A DNA stretch of 14,326 bases. It comes from Bacteroidota bacterium (lineage in GTDB: Bacteria; Bacteroidota; Bacteroidia; Bacteroidales; Marinifilaceae). The position numbers and the translations under genes are program-made. The number at the start of each line of letters is the position of its first letter. Within the stretch, counting starts at the first letter, position 1. This document shows, in pieces, positions 1 to 5,586 of this stretch. The notes under the pieces were generated by a model, which saw nothing but the letters and a program-made list of their open reading frames with translations, made no database searches and had not been told where the DNA came from. The DNA lies in the NCBI GenBank assembly GCA_023400335.1, contig JAEXFF010000332.1, positions 1 to 14,326 of the forward strand, in the 5' to 3' direction.

Positions 1-24
1 GAGGCTCAAAAAGTCAGCTGAAGT

Positions 25-441
25 TTAGTTGTTATTTTGTTTTTTTAATCTGTTTCTCCATTGTTTTAATTGGGGATAAACCAAACAACCGATAATAGCT
101 CCCAAAACATCCGCCAATAAATCCAGCATGTCGCCGCTCCGCTTGAAAAAATACTCCTGCAATAATTCGATGATTCCTCCATAAATAAATGCAATACTAA
201 TCGTGATAAGATATATTTTTCTCCATGTCAAACGGGTTTGATATTCTAATTCACCGCATAGCAAAATAGCCATAATGAAAAACAGTCCAAAATGAACAAT
301 TTTATCAAGGTGTGGAAAACTCCATTGAGGATTAGGAATATTCTCTCCCGGAATAGCACACAAAACAAAAATAACTAAAGCCCATATTATATTACGAAAT
401 AATAGAATATAGTTTTTCCTTGTCTCCGCCATATCATTCAT
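25..441 (-). CDS. VanZ-like family membrane protein
   Basis: A 138-residue integral membrane protein of the VanZ-like family. About four hydrophobic segments are visible (roughly residues 13-31, 47-63, 75-93 and 106-122), with the family's conserved pieces: DKIVHFGLFF near residue 46, ELLQEYF near 92, and a following RSGDMLDLLADVLGAIIG stretch. Members are named after the teicoplanin-resistance protein VanZ, but most, including short stand-alone ones like this, have no established reaction. It is the last gene of the minus-strand block. Its ATG overlaps the end of the upstream cyclophilin gene by 8 bases, so the two are probably translationally coupled; an in-frame ATG three codons later (432) would remove the overlap. 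The tail is polar and basic (KKQNNN). The family call is solid; the function is unknown. Confidence 0.88.
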   Translation of the reverse strand: MNDMAETRKNYILLFRNIIWALVIFVLCAIPGENIPNPQWSFPHLDKIVHFGLFFIMAILLCGELEYQTRLTWRKIYLITISIAFIYGGIIELLQEYFFKRSGDMLDLLADVLGAIIGCLVYPQLKQWRNRLKKQNNN

Positions 442-1243
442 TCAATATCATTATTTTCATTTTTACGTCTTTAAAAGGACGATTGTTTTCGTCAGTCGGT
501 AAAGCTGCTATTTTATCAATGACATCTAACCCTTCCACAACTTCCCCGAACACTGTATATTCTTTGTCTAAATGATGCACTCCCCCCAGGTTTATATAAT
601 CCTGTTTTTTTTGCTCCGACATATATATTTTATCCGGATTGGCATTCCATTCAAAAGCAATATCTTTTTTTATCTTTTCTGCAATTTCCCGAAATTCTTT
701 TACTTTATTTAACTTACGAAGGGAATCCAGAATTACTTTTTTCTCAGGTGTATAATATTTACGGTTTATCGCATTCTTTATAGGAGCATTAACCGATTTT
801 TCAATCAGCTCTAACTCCTTTTCAGTGTATTTTTTCCCTTGTACAATGTAAAACTGGGAAATGTCAGATTCCTTAAAAAAGTTTTCCCGGTCAGGCTGGC
901 GAGGTGCAGCCAAAGCACCTTTTTTATGATAATGTTCCTCTTTAATTTCCGCATCTATAGTCATTGGCTTTCCAAAACCGATAAATTGACCGGCGATTGC
1001 ATTCCGGCTGTCTGAAGATCCTCCCTGAATCATAAAATTCCGGATCACCCGGTAAAACAAAGTTCCGTCATAATGACCTGCCTTTGCCAAACGAACAAAA
1101 TTATCCCGGTGTTTAGGAGTATCGTTGTACAATTTTATTTTCATATTTCCCAGATTGGTTTCTATCAAAGCCATTACTTCTTTTTCCTGAGCATACAAGA
1201 AAAGGGGAAATATAAATAAGAAACTGAATATCCATCTTTTCAT
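434..1243 (-). CDS. Secreted cyclophilin-type peptidyl-prolyl isomerase with an internal insertion
   Basis: Probable periplasmic peptidyl-prolyl cis-trans isomerase, 269 residues. The N-terminus is a signal peptide (MKRW, then a hydrophobic run ending FLYAQ, probable cleavage near residue 19). The cyclophilin fold begins at about residue 25. The core motif FYRVIRNFMIQGG (63-75) supplies the catalytic arginine R65 and F70/Q73, and SQFYIV follows at 129-134. The fold is then interrupted by a charged, helical-looking insertion at about 139-217, and resumes with the HLDKEYTVFGEV strand and a C-terminal VKMKIMIL strand. The place of human cyclophilin A His126 appears to be taken by Tyr229, as in many bacterial members. 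The gene sits 45 bases after the permease gene and overlaps the VanZ gene, fitting one transcript. The ATG at 1243 gives a clean signal peptide, which supports this start. Confidence 0.92.
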   Translation of the reverse strand: MKRWIFSFLFIFPLFLYAQEKEVMALIETNLGNMKIKLYNDTPKHRDNFVRLAKAGHYDGTLFYRVIRNFMIQGGSSDSRNAIAGQFIGFGKPMTIDAEIKEEHYHKKGALAAPRQPDRENFFKESDISQFYIVQGKKYTEKELELIEKSVNAPIKNAINRKYYTPEKKVILDSLRKLNKVKEFREIAEKIKKDIAFEWNANPDKIYMSEQKKQDYINLGGVHHLDKEYTVFGEVVEGLDVIDKIAALPTDENNRPFKDVKMKIMILNE

Positions 1244-1288
1244 AACTTATCTTTATATGTTCTGATCTCTGAATTGAATTTACATTCC

Positions 1289-2488
1289 TTATACTAATTT
1301 TTTTATCAAATATTTAACCGGAAAATAGGATGCAATATAACCGATCAATAAAACAGTCAATAAAATAAAAGCAATGTCTCCGAATACCAATTTGACCGGA
1401 TAAGCTTCTATTATATAATTTCCTTCCCCCAGTTTGATAAAACCAAATGTCTGCTGTAAAAAACAAATCAATACCCCTAACACCAATCCAATAAAGGCAC
1501 CTACATAAGTGATTAAATTTCCTTCTGTCCGGAATACGGAAATAATTTTTGGGGAAGTCATCCCCAAAGCCTTATAAGTTGCCAGATCTTCTTTCTTATC
1601 TAAAATGAGCATTGAAATTGATCCGACAATATTAAAAGAAGCAATAAACAGTATGAAAAGTAATATTAAAAATACAACCAGCTTTTCTGATTTCATCATT
1701 GCGTAAAAAGAACGGTTTATTTCATACTTATCTTCTACTTTAAAATTTTCTCCGCTTATTTTTTGTAACTGAGCTTTTATTTTCTTTAAAATTTCCGGAT
1801 TTTTTAATTTAATCTCTATTTTTGAAATCTGATGATCTAAACGAAATAACTTGCGGGCAAAATTAATATCAGTGAGAATGTATTTATTATCAACTCCTTG
1901 CTGTGAAGAAAAAAAACCAGCAGGAAAGACAGATTCTGTATTTAAAGCAGCATTCAAAGAAGAAGCTTCTTTATTAGGATAATAGAAGACCAGAGGAGTT
2001 AAATAATTCAGTCCGATTCCTAATTCTGCAGCTACCCCCTGCCCTACAACAGATGTGTAGAGATCCCCTTCCCGCAAATGAAATTCCCCTTGTATTATGT
2101 TTTCCTGTAATCCGGTCACTATCCCGTAATCCGGTATAACCCCCTTTACAACTACCGGCTTCAGACGATCCCCATATTTTAATAAAGCATTTTCTTCCAC
2201 TACCGGATTAAAATAGTCAATATCGGAATGAGCAAGAAGAGCCCGATAAGCCAAACTATCAAAATCCGCAAATTTTCCTTTTACCGGAGAAATAATTAAA
2301 TCAGGAGTCATACTGTCTGTACTTTTCTGTAAAATCAAATCAATTCCGTTAAAAACAGAAAGGATTACAATCAAAGCCGTCGTACCAATTGCCACTCCCG
2401 CTACACTGATAGCAGAAATAATGTTTATAGCATTTTGCTTCTTTTTAGAAAAAAGATAACGACGGGCAATAAAAAAGGACAGCTTCAT
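1289..2488 (-). CDS. LolE/FtsX-type ABC transporter permease
   Basis: Inner-membrane permease of the MacB/FtsX superfamily, closest in layout to the lipoprotein-releasing LolC/LolE subunits. It has 399 residues: an N-terminal cytoplasmic segment (FFIARRYLFSKKKQNAINII), TM1 at about 22-46, a large periplasmic domain of about 220 residues, then three C-terminal TM segments (about 270-292, 325-345 and 370-388). The loop DKKEDLATYKALGMT after TM2 is the family's conserved coupling region. No ATPase gene lies beside it, so the partner would be encoded elsewhere. It follows rbfA by about 108 bases, an order often seen in Bacteroidota. LolC/LolE-like lipoprotein sorting is the likely role; this is inference from the family, and another FtsX-type export function cannot be excluded. 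Confidence 0.88.
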   Translation of the reverse strand: MKLSFFIARRYLFSKKKQNAINIISAISVAGVAIGTTALIVILSVFNGIDLILQKSTDSMTPDLIISPVKGKFADFDSLAYRALLAHSDIDYFNPVVEENALLKYGDRLKPVVVKGVIPDYGIVTGLQENIIQGEFHLREGDLYTSVVGQGVAAELGIGLNYLTPLVFYYPNKEASSLNAALNTESVFPAGFFSSQQGVDNKYILTDINFARKLFRLDHQISKIEIKLKNPEILKKIKAQLQKISGENFKVEDKYEINRSFYAMMKSEKLVVFLILLFILFIASFNIVGSISMLILDKKEDLATYKALGMTSPKIISVFRTEGNLITYVGAFIGLVLGVLICFLQQTFGFIKLGEGNYIIEAYPVKLVFGDIAFILLTVLLIGYIASYFPVKYLIKKLV

Positions 2489-2596
2489 TTATGCTCTTTT
2501 TAAATGAGTTTGATTTTAAGACCTCTATTAAATTAAAACTATTTTTATTCCTGCTATGCCCCGGTCCGGAAACAATCTATGTCCAAAAATCGCAAA

Positions 2597-2932
2597 TTAT
2601 TTCAAAAGTTCGTCTATTTTTTCAATATAATCCAAACTATCATCTACAAAAAAACGCAATTCAGGAATAATCCGCATTTGTTTCCCTACTTTTTTACCCA
2701 AAATAAACCGGATCATTTTATTTTTTTCATTCAGATTGTTCATTGTCGCTTCTACACTCTCTGAAGGAAAAATACTTACGTATACCTTAGCATACGAAAG
2801 ATCGGGACTCACTCTTACTTTAGTAACCGAAACCATTGCTCCCGCTATTATCTCCCTGCATTCTTTTTGAAACATTTCACTTAAATCCCTCTGTATCAAA
2901 CGGGAAACCTTATTTTGCCTGATCGAATCCAT
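2597..2932 (-). CDS. rbfA: Ribosome-binding factor A
   Basis: RbfA, a 111-residue KH-type cold-shock and 30S maturation factor that binds the small subunit near the 5' helix of 16S rRNA. Recognisable parts are the N-terminal SRLIQRDLSEMF helix, the VTKVRVSPDLSYAKVYVSIF strands and the C-terminal RIIPELRFFVDDSLDY motif. The length is normal for the family, which lacks a long C-terminal extension here. The frame also has a GTG at 2935 immediately before the ATG; the ATG at 2932 is preferred because it gives the usual MDSIR-type start. A TAnnTTTG box on the minus strand at 2965-2972 fits a promoter for this gene and the block below it. It is divergent from the tRNA gene. Confidence 0.95.
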   Translation of the reverse strand: MDSIRQNKVSRLIQRDLSEMFQKECREIIAGAMVSVTKVRVSPDLSYAKVYVSIFPSESVEATMNNLNEKNKMIRFILGKKVGKQMRIIPELRFFVDDSLDYIEKIDELLK

Positions 2933-2964
2933 CACTTAATTATTTTATATGATAAAAATTTCTA

Positions 2965-2972
2965 CAAATATA
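2965..2972 (-). promoter_or_regulatory. Promoter -7 box upstream of rbfA (TATATTTG)
   Basis: The minus strand reads TATATTTG, an exact match to the Bacteroidota TAnnTTTG -7 element, about 33 bases before the rbfA ATG. No convincing TTTG -33 element was found at the right distance, so this rests on the -7 box and its position. Confidence 0.5.
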
Positions 2973-2995
2973 CTATAATAAATTCATTATTTTAT

Positions 2996-3003
2996 TACAT
3001 TTG
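2996..3003 (+). promoter_or_regulatory. Promoter -7 box upstream of tRNA-Pro (TACATTTG)
   Basis: TACATTTG matches the Bacteroidota TAnnTTTG element and lies 14 bases before the first base of the mature tRNA, a typical distance for a tRNA promoter. No clear -33 element is seen. It sits back to back with the rbfA box in an 80-base divergent spacer. Confidence 0.6.
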
Positions 3004-3017
3004 CATCCGCAAACAAA

Positions 3018-3093
3018 CGAGATGTAGCGCAGTTGGTAGCGCGCCACGTTCGGGACGTGGAGGCCGCTGGTTCGAGTCCAGTCATCTCGACCA
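3018..3093 (+). tRNA. tRNA-Pro (anticodon CGG)
   Basis: A complete 76-base cloverleaf including an encoded CCA. The acceptor stem CGAGATG pairs with CATCTCG. The D arm is GCGC/GCGC with an AGTTGGTA loop. The anticodon stem CCACG/CGTGG encloses the loop TTCGGGA, giving anticodon CGG (reads CCG, proline). The T arm GCTGG/CCAGT has the loop TTCGAGT. The discriminator is A, followed by CCA. Starting with C1 is characteristic of bacterial tRNA-Pro. The gene has its own promoter box and terminator. tRNA 3' ends are common integration sites, which matters here because the downstream segment looks accessory. Confidence 0.97.
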
Positions 3094-3098
3094 ATTAA

Positions 3099-3137
3099 AG
3101 GCAATTGACAGGTAACGTATCAATTGCCTATTTTTTT
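3099..3137 (+). terminator. Rho-independent terminator of tRNA-Pro
   Basis: A perfect 10-bp stem, AGGCAATTGA (3099-3108) against TCAATTGCCT (3120-3129), closed by an 11-base loop and followed by A and seven T (3131-3137). It starts five bases after the CCA end of the tRNA. Confidence 0.85.
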
Positions 3138-3230
3138 GCAGAAAACTTTTAATACATTCGGGATAAACTGACTGAGCTAAAATTTTCCTGGATTTGTAGA
3201 GTTAAAAGCATTCGGCTAAGCTATTCTAAG

Positions 3231-3312
3231 GAATATGTCGAAGAAACCGAGGAATCCTTAAACATATTCAGAGTAACATATCGAAAAAATCCGGAATCTT
3301 TAAGTGTATCAC
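3231..3312. repeat. Imperfect direct repeat pair with nested inverted repeat
   Basis: Two copies about 44 bases apart. The cores are TCGAAGAAACCGAGGAATCC followed by TTAA, and TCGAAAAAATCCGGAATC followed by TTTAA, matching at about 19 of 24 aligned positions with one gap. The first copy is also bounded by a perfect 8-bp inverted repeat, GAATATGT (3231-3238) and ACATATTC (3262-3269). No function is known to me. Confidence 0.45.
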
Positions 3313-3383
3313 TGGTAATAATGTCTACACAAATTAGCAATAACGAAAGTTATATCATCAAAATCTTACAATAACGTCAAAAT

Positions 3384-3401
3384 TCCAGACATCCCGGCCC
3401 A
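3384..3401 (+). repeat. Degenerate copy of the tRNA-Pro 3' end (possible old attachment site)
   Basis: TCCAGACATCCCGGCC at 3384-3399 matches TCCAGTCATCTCGACC of the tRNA-Pro T-stem/acceptor end (3077-3092) at 13 of 16 positions, in the same orientation. Integrating elements that use tRNA 3' ends leave such direct repeats, though a fresh att site would be identical. If real, this one is old and diverged. No integrase gene is visible in the window. Chance similarity remains possible. Confidence 0.3.
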
Positions 3402-3407
3402 AAGCTG

Positions 3408-3433
3408 AACGTACTGATAATCAGTGCGTTTTT
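3408..3433 (+). terminator. Hairpin with T-run in gene-poor segment
   Basis: AACGTACTGA (3408-3417) pairs with TCAGTGCGTT (3421-3430) through one G-T wobble around a 3-base TAA loop, and the T-run continues to 3433. It has the shape of a rho-independent terminator, but no gene ends just upstream; it may belong to the decayed insert. Confidence 0.4.
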
Positions 3434-3900
3434 GTTTAAAGTTGACAAAATTGATTTTTGGAACACATGTCCTCAATAAGGAATAGTATTTCAAAAAGAA
3501 AAGGTTTCCCGAAAACGAGTAATTCCCTATTTTTGTTATTTTGTAATGAATAAATCAGAAATAAAAGCGTCATCTGATAAAGGCTTCTACCCGAATAATA
3601 CAATTTTTTTCAGTGGCAATATACTTTAAACGGAATATGCTATAATTTCAGCTGATTATCCAAAATCCCTTTAATAAAAGCACTAATAAAAATACCTGCC
3701 TTAAATTAACCTTCAGTTTTTCCGGATTTTGTTTTTCATAAACATTTGGAGCCAAATCCCTTACTACTACTTTTCGACCTCATAATCGTCCGCAGCCCTC
3801 TATTTTTTGTTCCCGATAATTTCTATTTTAAGTAATCCATAATTATTTGTTCTAAAGCCTATTAAACCGATGTTTCACTTTTCTTCTGCGGAGAGTAAAT

Positions 3901-3944
3901 GAAAATTACACAGTAGGGCACGTCCCTAGTGTGTAGTTTTTTTT
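3901..3944. terminator. Long hairpin terminator upstream of the DUF3800 cassette
   Basis: The arms 3901-3918 and 3924-3941 pair around a CACGT loop. The inner part is TAGGG/CCCTA, then one G-G mismatch, then a six-pair ATTACACA-side block, one T-G wobble and an AAAA/TTTT base, leading into eight T residues (3937-3944). The A-tract on the left arm makes it potentially bidirectional. It lies just upstream of a promoter-like box and would insulate the following cassette from read-through. Confidence 0.6.
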
Positions 3945-3959
3945 GTGGGAGAAATTTTG

Positions 3960-3967
3960 TAAATTTG
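3960..3967 (+). promoter_or_regulatory. Promoter -7 box upstream of the DUF3800 gene (TAAATTTG)
   Basis: TAAATTTG is an exact TAnnTTTG match, placed after the hairpin and 62 bases before the first ATG of the DUF3800 frame. A TTTG at 3942-3945 is present but too close (14 bases) to be a textbook -33 element, so support is partial. Confidence 0.4.
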
Positions 3968-4028
3968 TATATACTGTGCGGGAGTGAGAAGACGACTTTT
4001 CCATTTTTCGAAAGGCCTACCGGTATGA

Positions 4029-4742
4029 ATGATCGTATCGTCAAATTCTAAGAGTGATTTTATGGAATATCATCCTACCTATAATTATTATTGTGACGAA
4101 AGCTGTCATCTGAAAAACGATGGAAAGCAATATATGATCTTGGGGTATATTTCTGCGCCATACCAGCGGATAAAAAAATTAAAAGAAGATATTAAGGAAC
4201 TCAGAAAAAAACACAAAAATTCACTTGAAGTAAAATGGAGTAATCTCAATGCCTGGAATTATAATTTTTATGCCGATTTGGTGAATTTCTTTTTTGACCG
4301 TTCGGATATCCGTTTCAGGGCTATTATTGTAGATAAAAAACGGTATATAGCCGCTAAATGTAATCACGACTACGACCGTTTTTATTATCTGATGTATTAT
4401 CAGCTTATCTACCATTTATTAGATACAACTTCTACTTACAATATTTATCTGGATATAAAGGACGACCTCAGTTCATACCGGATTGAAGAACTAAAAAAAA
4501 TTCTAAACGTACATATGGGAATTATTGAAAAAATTCAGCACGTCCGGTCACATGAAGTGGATTTACTCCAATTGTGCGATTTATTTATCGGCGCCTTATC
4601 TTATAATTTAAACAATACGGTAAAAGAAGCGCTTCCCAAATTGCGGTTAATTGAAAAAATACGGCAACGTACGGGAGCTTCTTTGGAAGAAACAACTTAT
4701 AAAAGTGTTGCTAAATTCAATATTTTCAGAATACAGATTTAA
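4029..4742 (+). CDS. DUF3800 domain-containing protein
   Basis: A 237-residue DUF3800 protein. The family is predicted to have an RNase H-like fold with acidic active-site residues, and it is often found in mobile and defence regions; to my knowledge its reaction is not settled. Visible family landmarks are YYCDES at 20-25 (acidic D23/E24), LGYISA at 38-43, EVKWSNL at 67-73, a YLDIKDD strand at 140-146 (D142) and LLQLCDLFIGALSYN at 179-193 (D184). All the expected acidic positions are therefore present and the protein looks intact. An ATG at 4062 would give 226 residues starting just before the domain and is an equally good start; neither has a strong ribosome-binding site. The next gene starts 23 bases downstream on the same strand, so they form a two-gene unit. 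Hairpins on both sides isolate the pair. Confidence 0.85.
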   Translation: MIVSSNSKSDFMEYHPTYNYYCDESCHLKNDGKQYMILGYISAPYQRIKKLKEDIKELRKKHKNSLEVKWSNLNAWNYNFYADLVNFFFDRSDIRFRAIIVDKKRYIAAKCNHDYDRFYYLMYYQLIYHLLDTTSTYNIYLDIKDDLSSYRIEELKKILNVHMGIIEKIQHVRSHEVDLLQLCDLFIGALSYNLNNTVKEALPKLRLIEKIRQRTGASLEETTYKSVAKFNIFRIQI

Positions 4743-4765
4743 AATTAAGGTTTTATTCCGCTATC

Positions 4766-5257
4766 ATGCCCCTGAATTTACTTAAAACATATAATTCATT
4801 ATTGGAATTAGATTCGTTCAGTGAATCCGAACGGAATATTTCGTTAGGCAGAATTTTCCATAGGGATTTTATAGAAACCGATAATTTTTTCCGGAATAAA
4901 GCGGTAAAACCGACTCCCCAGGAAGGGAAGACAACCATAGAAATCCTCTTTCATCATTTGACAACCCACTCAGAAGGGAAATACCACCATCGGGTATACG
5001 ATCGGGATCGTTCCATGCGGATTCACTGGATAAAATTCCACCTTCAGGAAAAAAAAGCAGATACTATTGAAGTTTTTTCTGTCAAAGATAAACAAGCGGT
5101 CAGGACTTATATTTACAACGAAAAAGAGTCCTATATCGTCGTACTGGAGCCCAAAACACCTCAATATTATTATCTGATTACAGCTTTTTATATCAAAGGC
5201 AGAAACCGGTATAAAATCGAAAAAAAAAGAAATAGAAAATTAGAAGGGATCTACTAA
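4766..5257 (+). CDS. Small basic protein resembling BECR/RelE-fold nucleases
   Basis: A 163-residue basic protein with no signal peptide or membrane segment. The C-terminal half, about residues 75-145, has the pattern I associate with BECR-type (barnase/EndoU/ColicinE5/RelE) nuclease-like domains. It starts with HRVYDRDRSMRIHWIKFHL (75-93, rich in R and H), then successive beta-like strands IEVFSV, RTYIYN and SYIVVLEP, then YYYLITAFYI (134-143), close to the YYLLTAYY strand seen in such families, and a Lys/Arg-rich tail. The N-terminal about 70 residues are helical-looking and unassigned. This assignment is from memory of motif shape, not a search. It lies 23 bases after the DUF3800 gene and is followed by a terminator, so the two are very likely co-transcribed. 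It could be a nuclease effector, a partner of DUF3800, or simply an uncharacterised nucleic-acid-binding protein. Confidence 0.7.
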   Translation: MPLNLLKTYNSLLELDSFSESERNISLGRIFHRDFIETDNFFRNKAVKPTPQEGKTTIEILFHHLTTHSEGKYHHRVYDRDRSMRIHWIKFHLQEKKADTIEVFSVKDKQAVRTYIYNEKESYIVVLEPKTPQYYYLITAFYIKGRNRYKIEKKRNRKLEGIY

Positions 5258-5261
5258 AGCA

Positions 5262-5294
5262 AAAAGCGATAAATACTGAAGATTTACCGCTTTT
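5262..5294 (+). terminator. Terminator of the DUF3800 cassette
   Basis: AAAAGCG (5262-5268) and TAAAT (5270-5274) pair with ATTTA (5282-5286) and CGCTTTT (5288-5294), with one A-C mismatch and a 7-base loop. It begins four bases after the stop codon at 5257 and ends in a short T-run. Confidence 0.65.
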
Positions 5295-5534
5295 CGATTT
5301 CCTTTCCCCTTTGGAGAATGAACTTTATACAAAAATAACATTATTTATTTAGAATCAAAATAGCTCTTCAGAAGGCAATATCCTTATTTGAATAAAGAAA
5401 AACGAAAAGACATTCTTTTTATGCTTCTTAAGAAGTATTCCAAACAGTTACAGAAGAATTTATAAGAAATTAAATAAGCCTATTTTTACCCTATATATTT
5501 TTACTTTCATCTTTCAATTTTCAATTAATTGCCG
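5295..5534. other. AT-rich spacer upstream of speA with a palindrome
   Basis: No gene is visible in this part. It contains a palindrome at 5421-5438, built on a perfect CTTCTTAAGAAG core (5424-5435) that extends by AT/AT and a G-T pair. It could be an operator or a small hairpin. A weaker TTATT-TG-AATAA element lies near 5383-5394. Neither is a convincing arginine-repressor box. Confidence 0.35.
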
Positions 5535-5542
5535 TAGCTTTG
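5535..5542 (+). promoter_or_regulatory. Promoter -7 box of speA (TAGCTTTG)
   Basis: TAGCTTTG matches TAnnTTTG exactly and lies 44 bases before the speA ATG, leaving a 5' leader of about 40 bases. No clear -33 TTTG is seen; the region upstream is TTTC/AATT-rich. Confidence 0.6.
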
Positions 5543-5586
5543 CAGGCGAATATAAAACGCTATAATATCGATATCAATAGACAGAA

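Larger units (their letters stand above)
3138..3900. other. Long gene-poor segment downstream of tRNA-Pro
   Basis: About 760 bases with no convincing gene on either strand. One frame is open from about 3153 to 3374 but lacks a start codon and resembles nothing I recognise; the same frame resumes after the stop until about 3479. A 27-codon ORF at 3546-3629 has an ATG but no family signal. The stretch holds an imperfect repeat pair (3231-3312), a degenerate copy of the tRNA 3' end (3384-3399) and a hairpin followed by T residues (3408-3433). The mix of broken frames and repeats suggests the remains of inserted DNA, but that is inference. Confidence 0.45.

Noticed and set aside
2915..3115. 66-codon plus-strand frame across the tRNA gene
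   Set aside because: It is produced by reading through tRNA-Pro and covers the rbfA start; not a protein gene.
3546..3629. 27-codon ORF with an ATG shortly after a TATTTTTG box (3528-3535)
   Set aside because: It is too short, has no ribosome-binding site and no family resemblance; the box match is easily met in AT-rich DNA.
3138..3900. CRISPR-like array suggested by the spaced repeat pair
   Set aside because: There are only two diverged copies, no regular spacers and no cas genes.
3862..4044. 60-codon minus-strand frame upstream of the DUF3800 gene
   Set aside because: It runs straight through the 3901-3944 hairpin and over the promoter-like box, and its protein has no recognisable family features.
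5381..5395. Possible arginine-repressor box upstream of speA
   Set aside because: Only one half resembles TGAAT-type half-sites; the dyad is weak and AT-rich.
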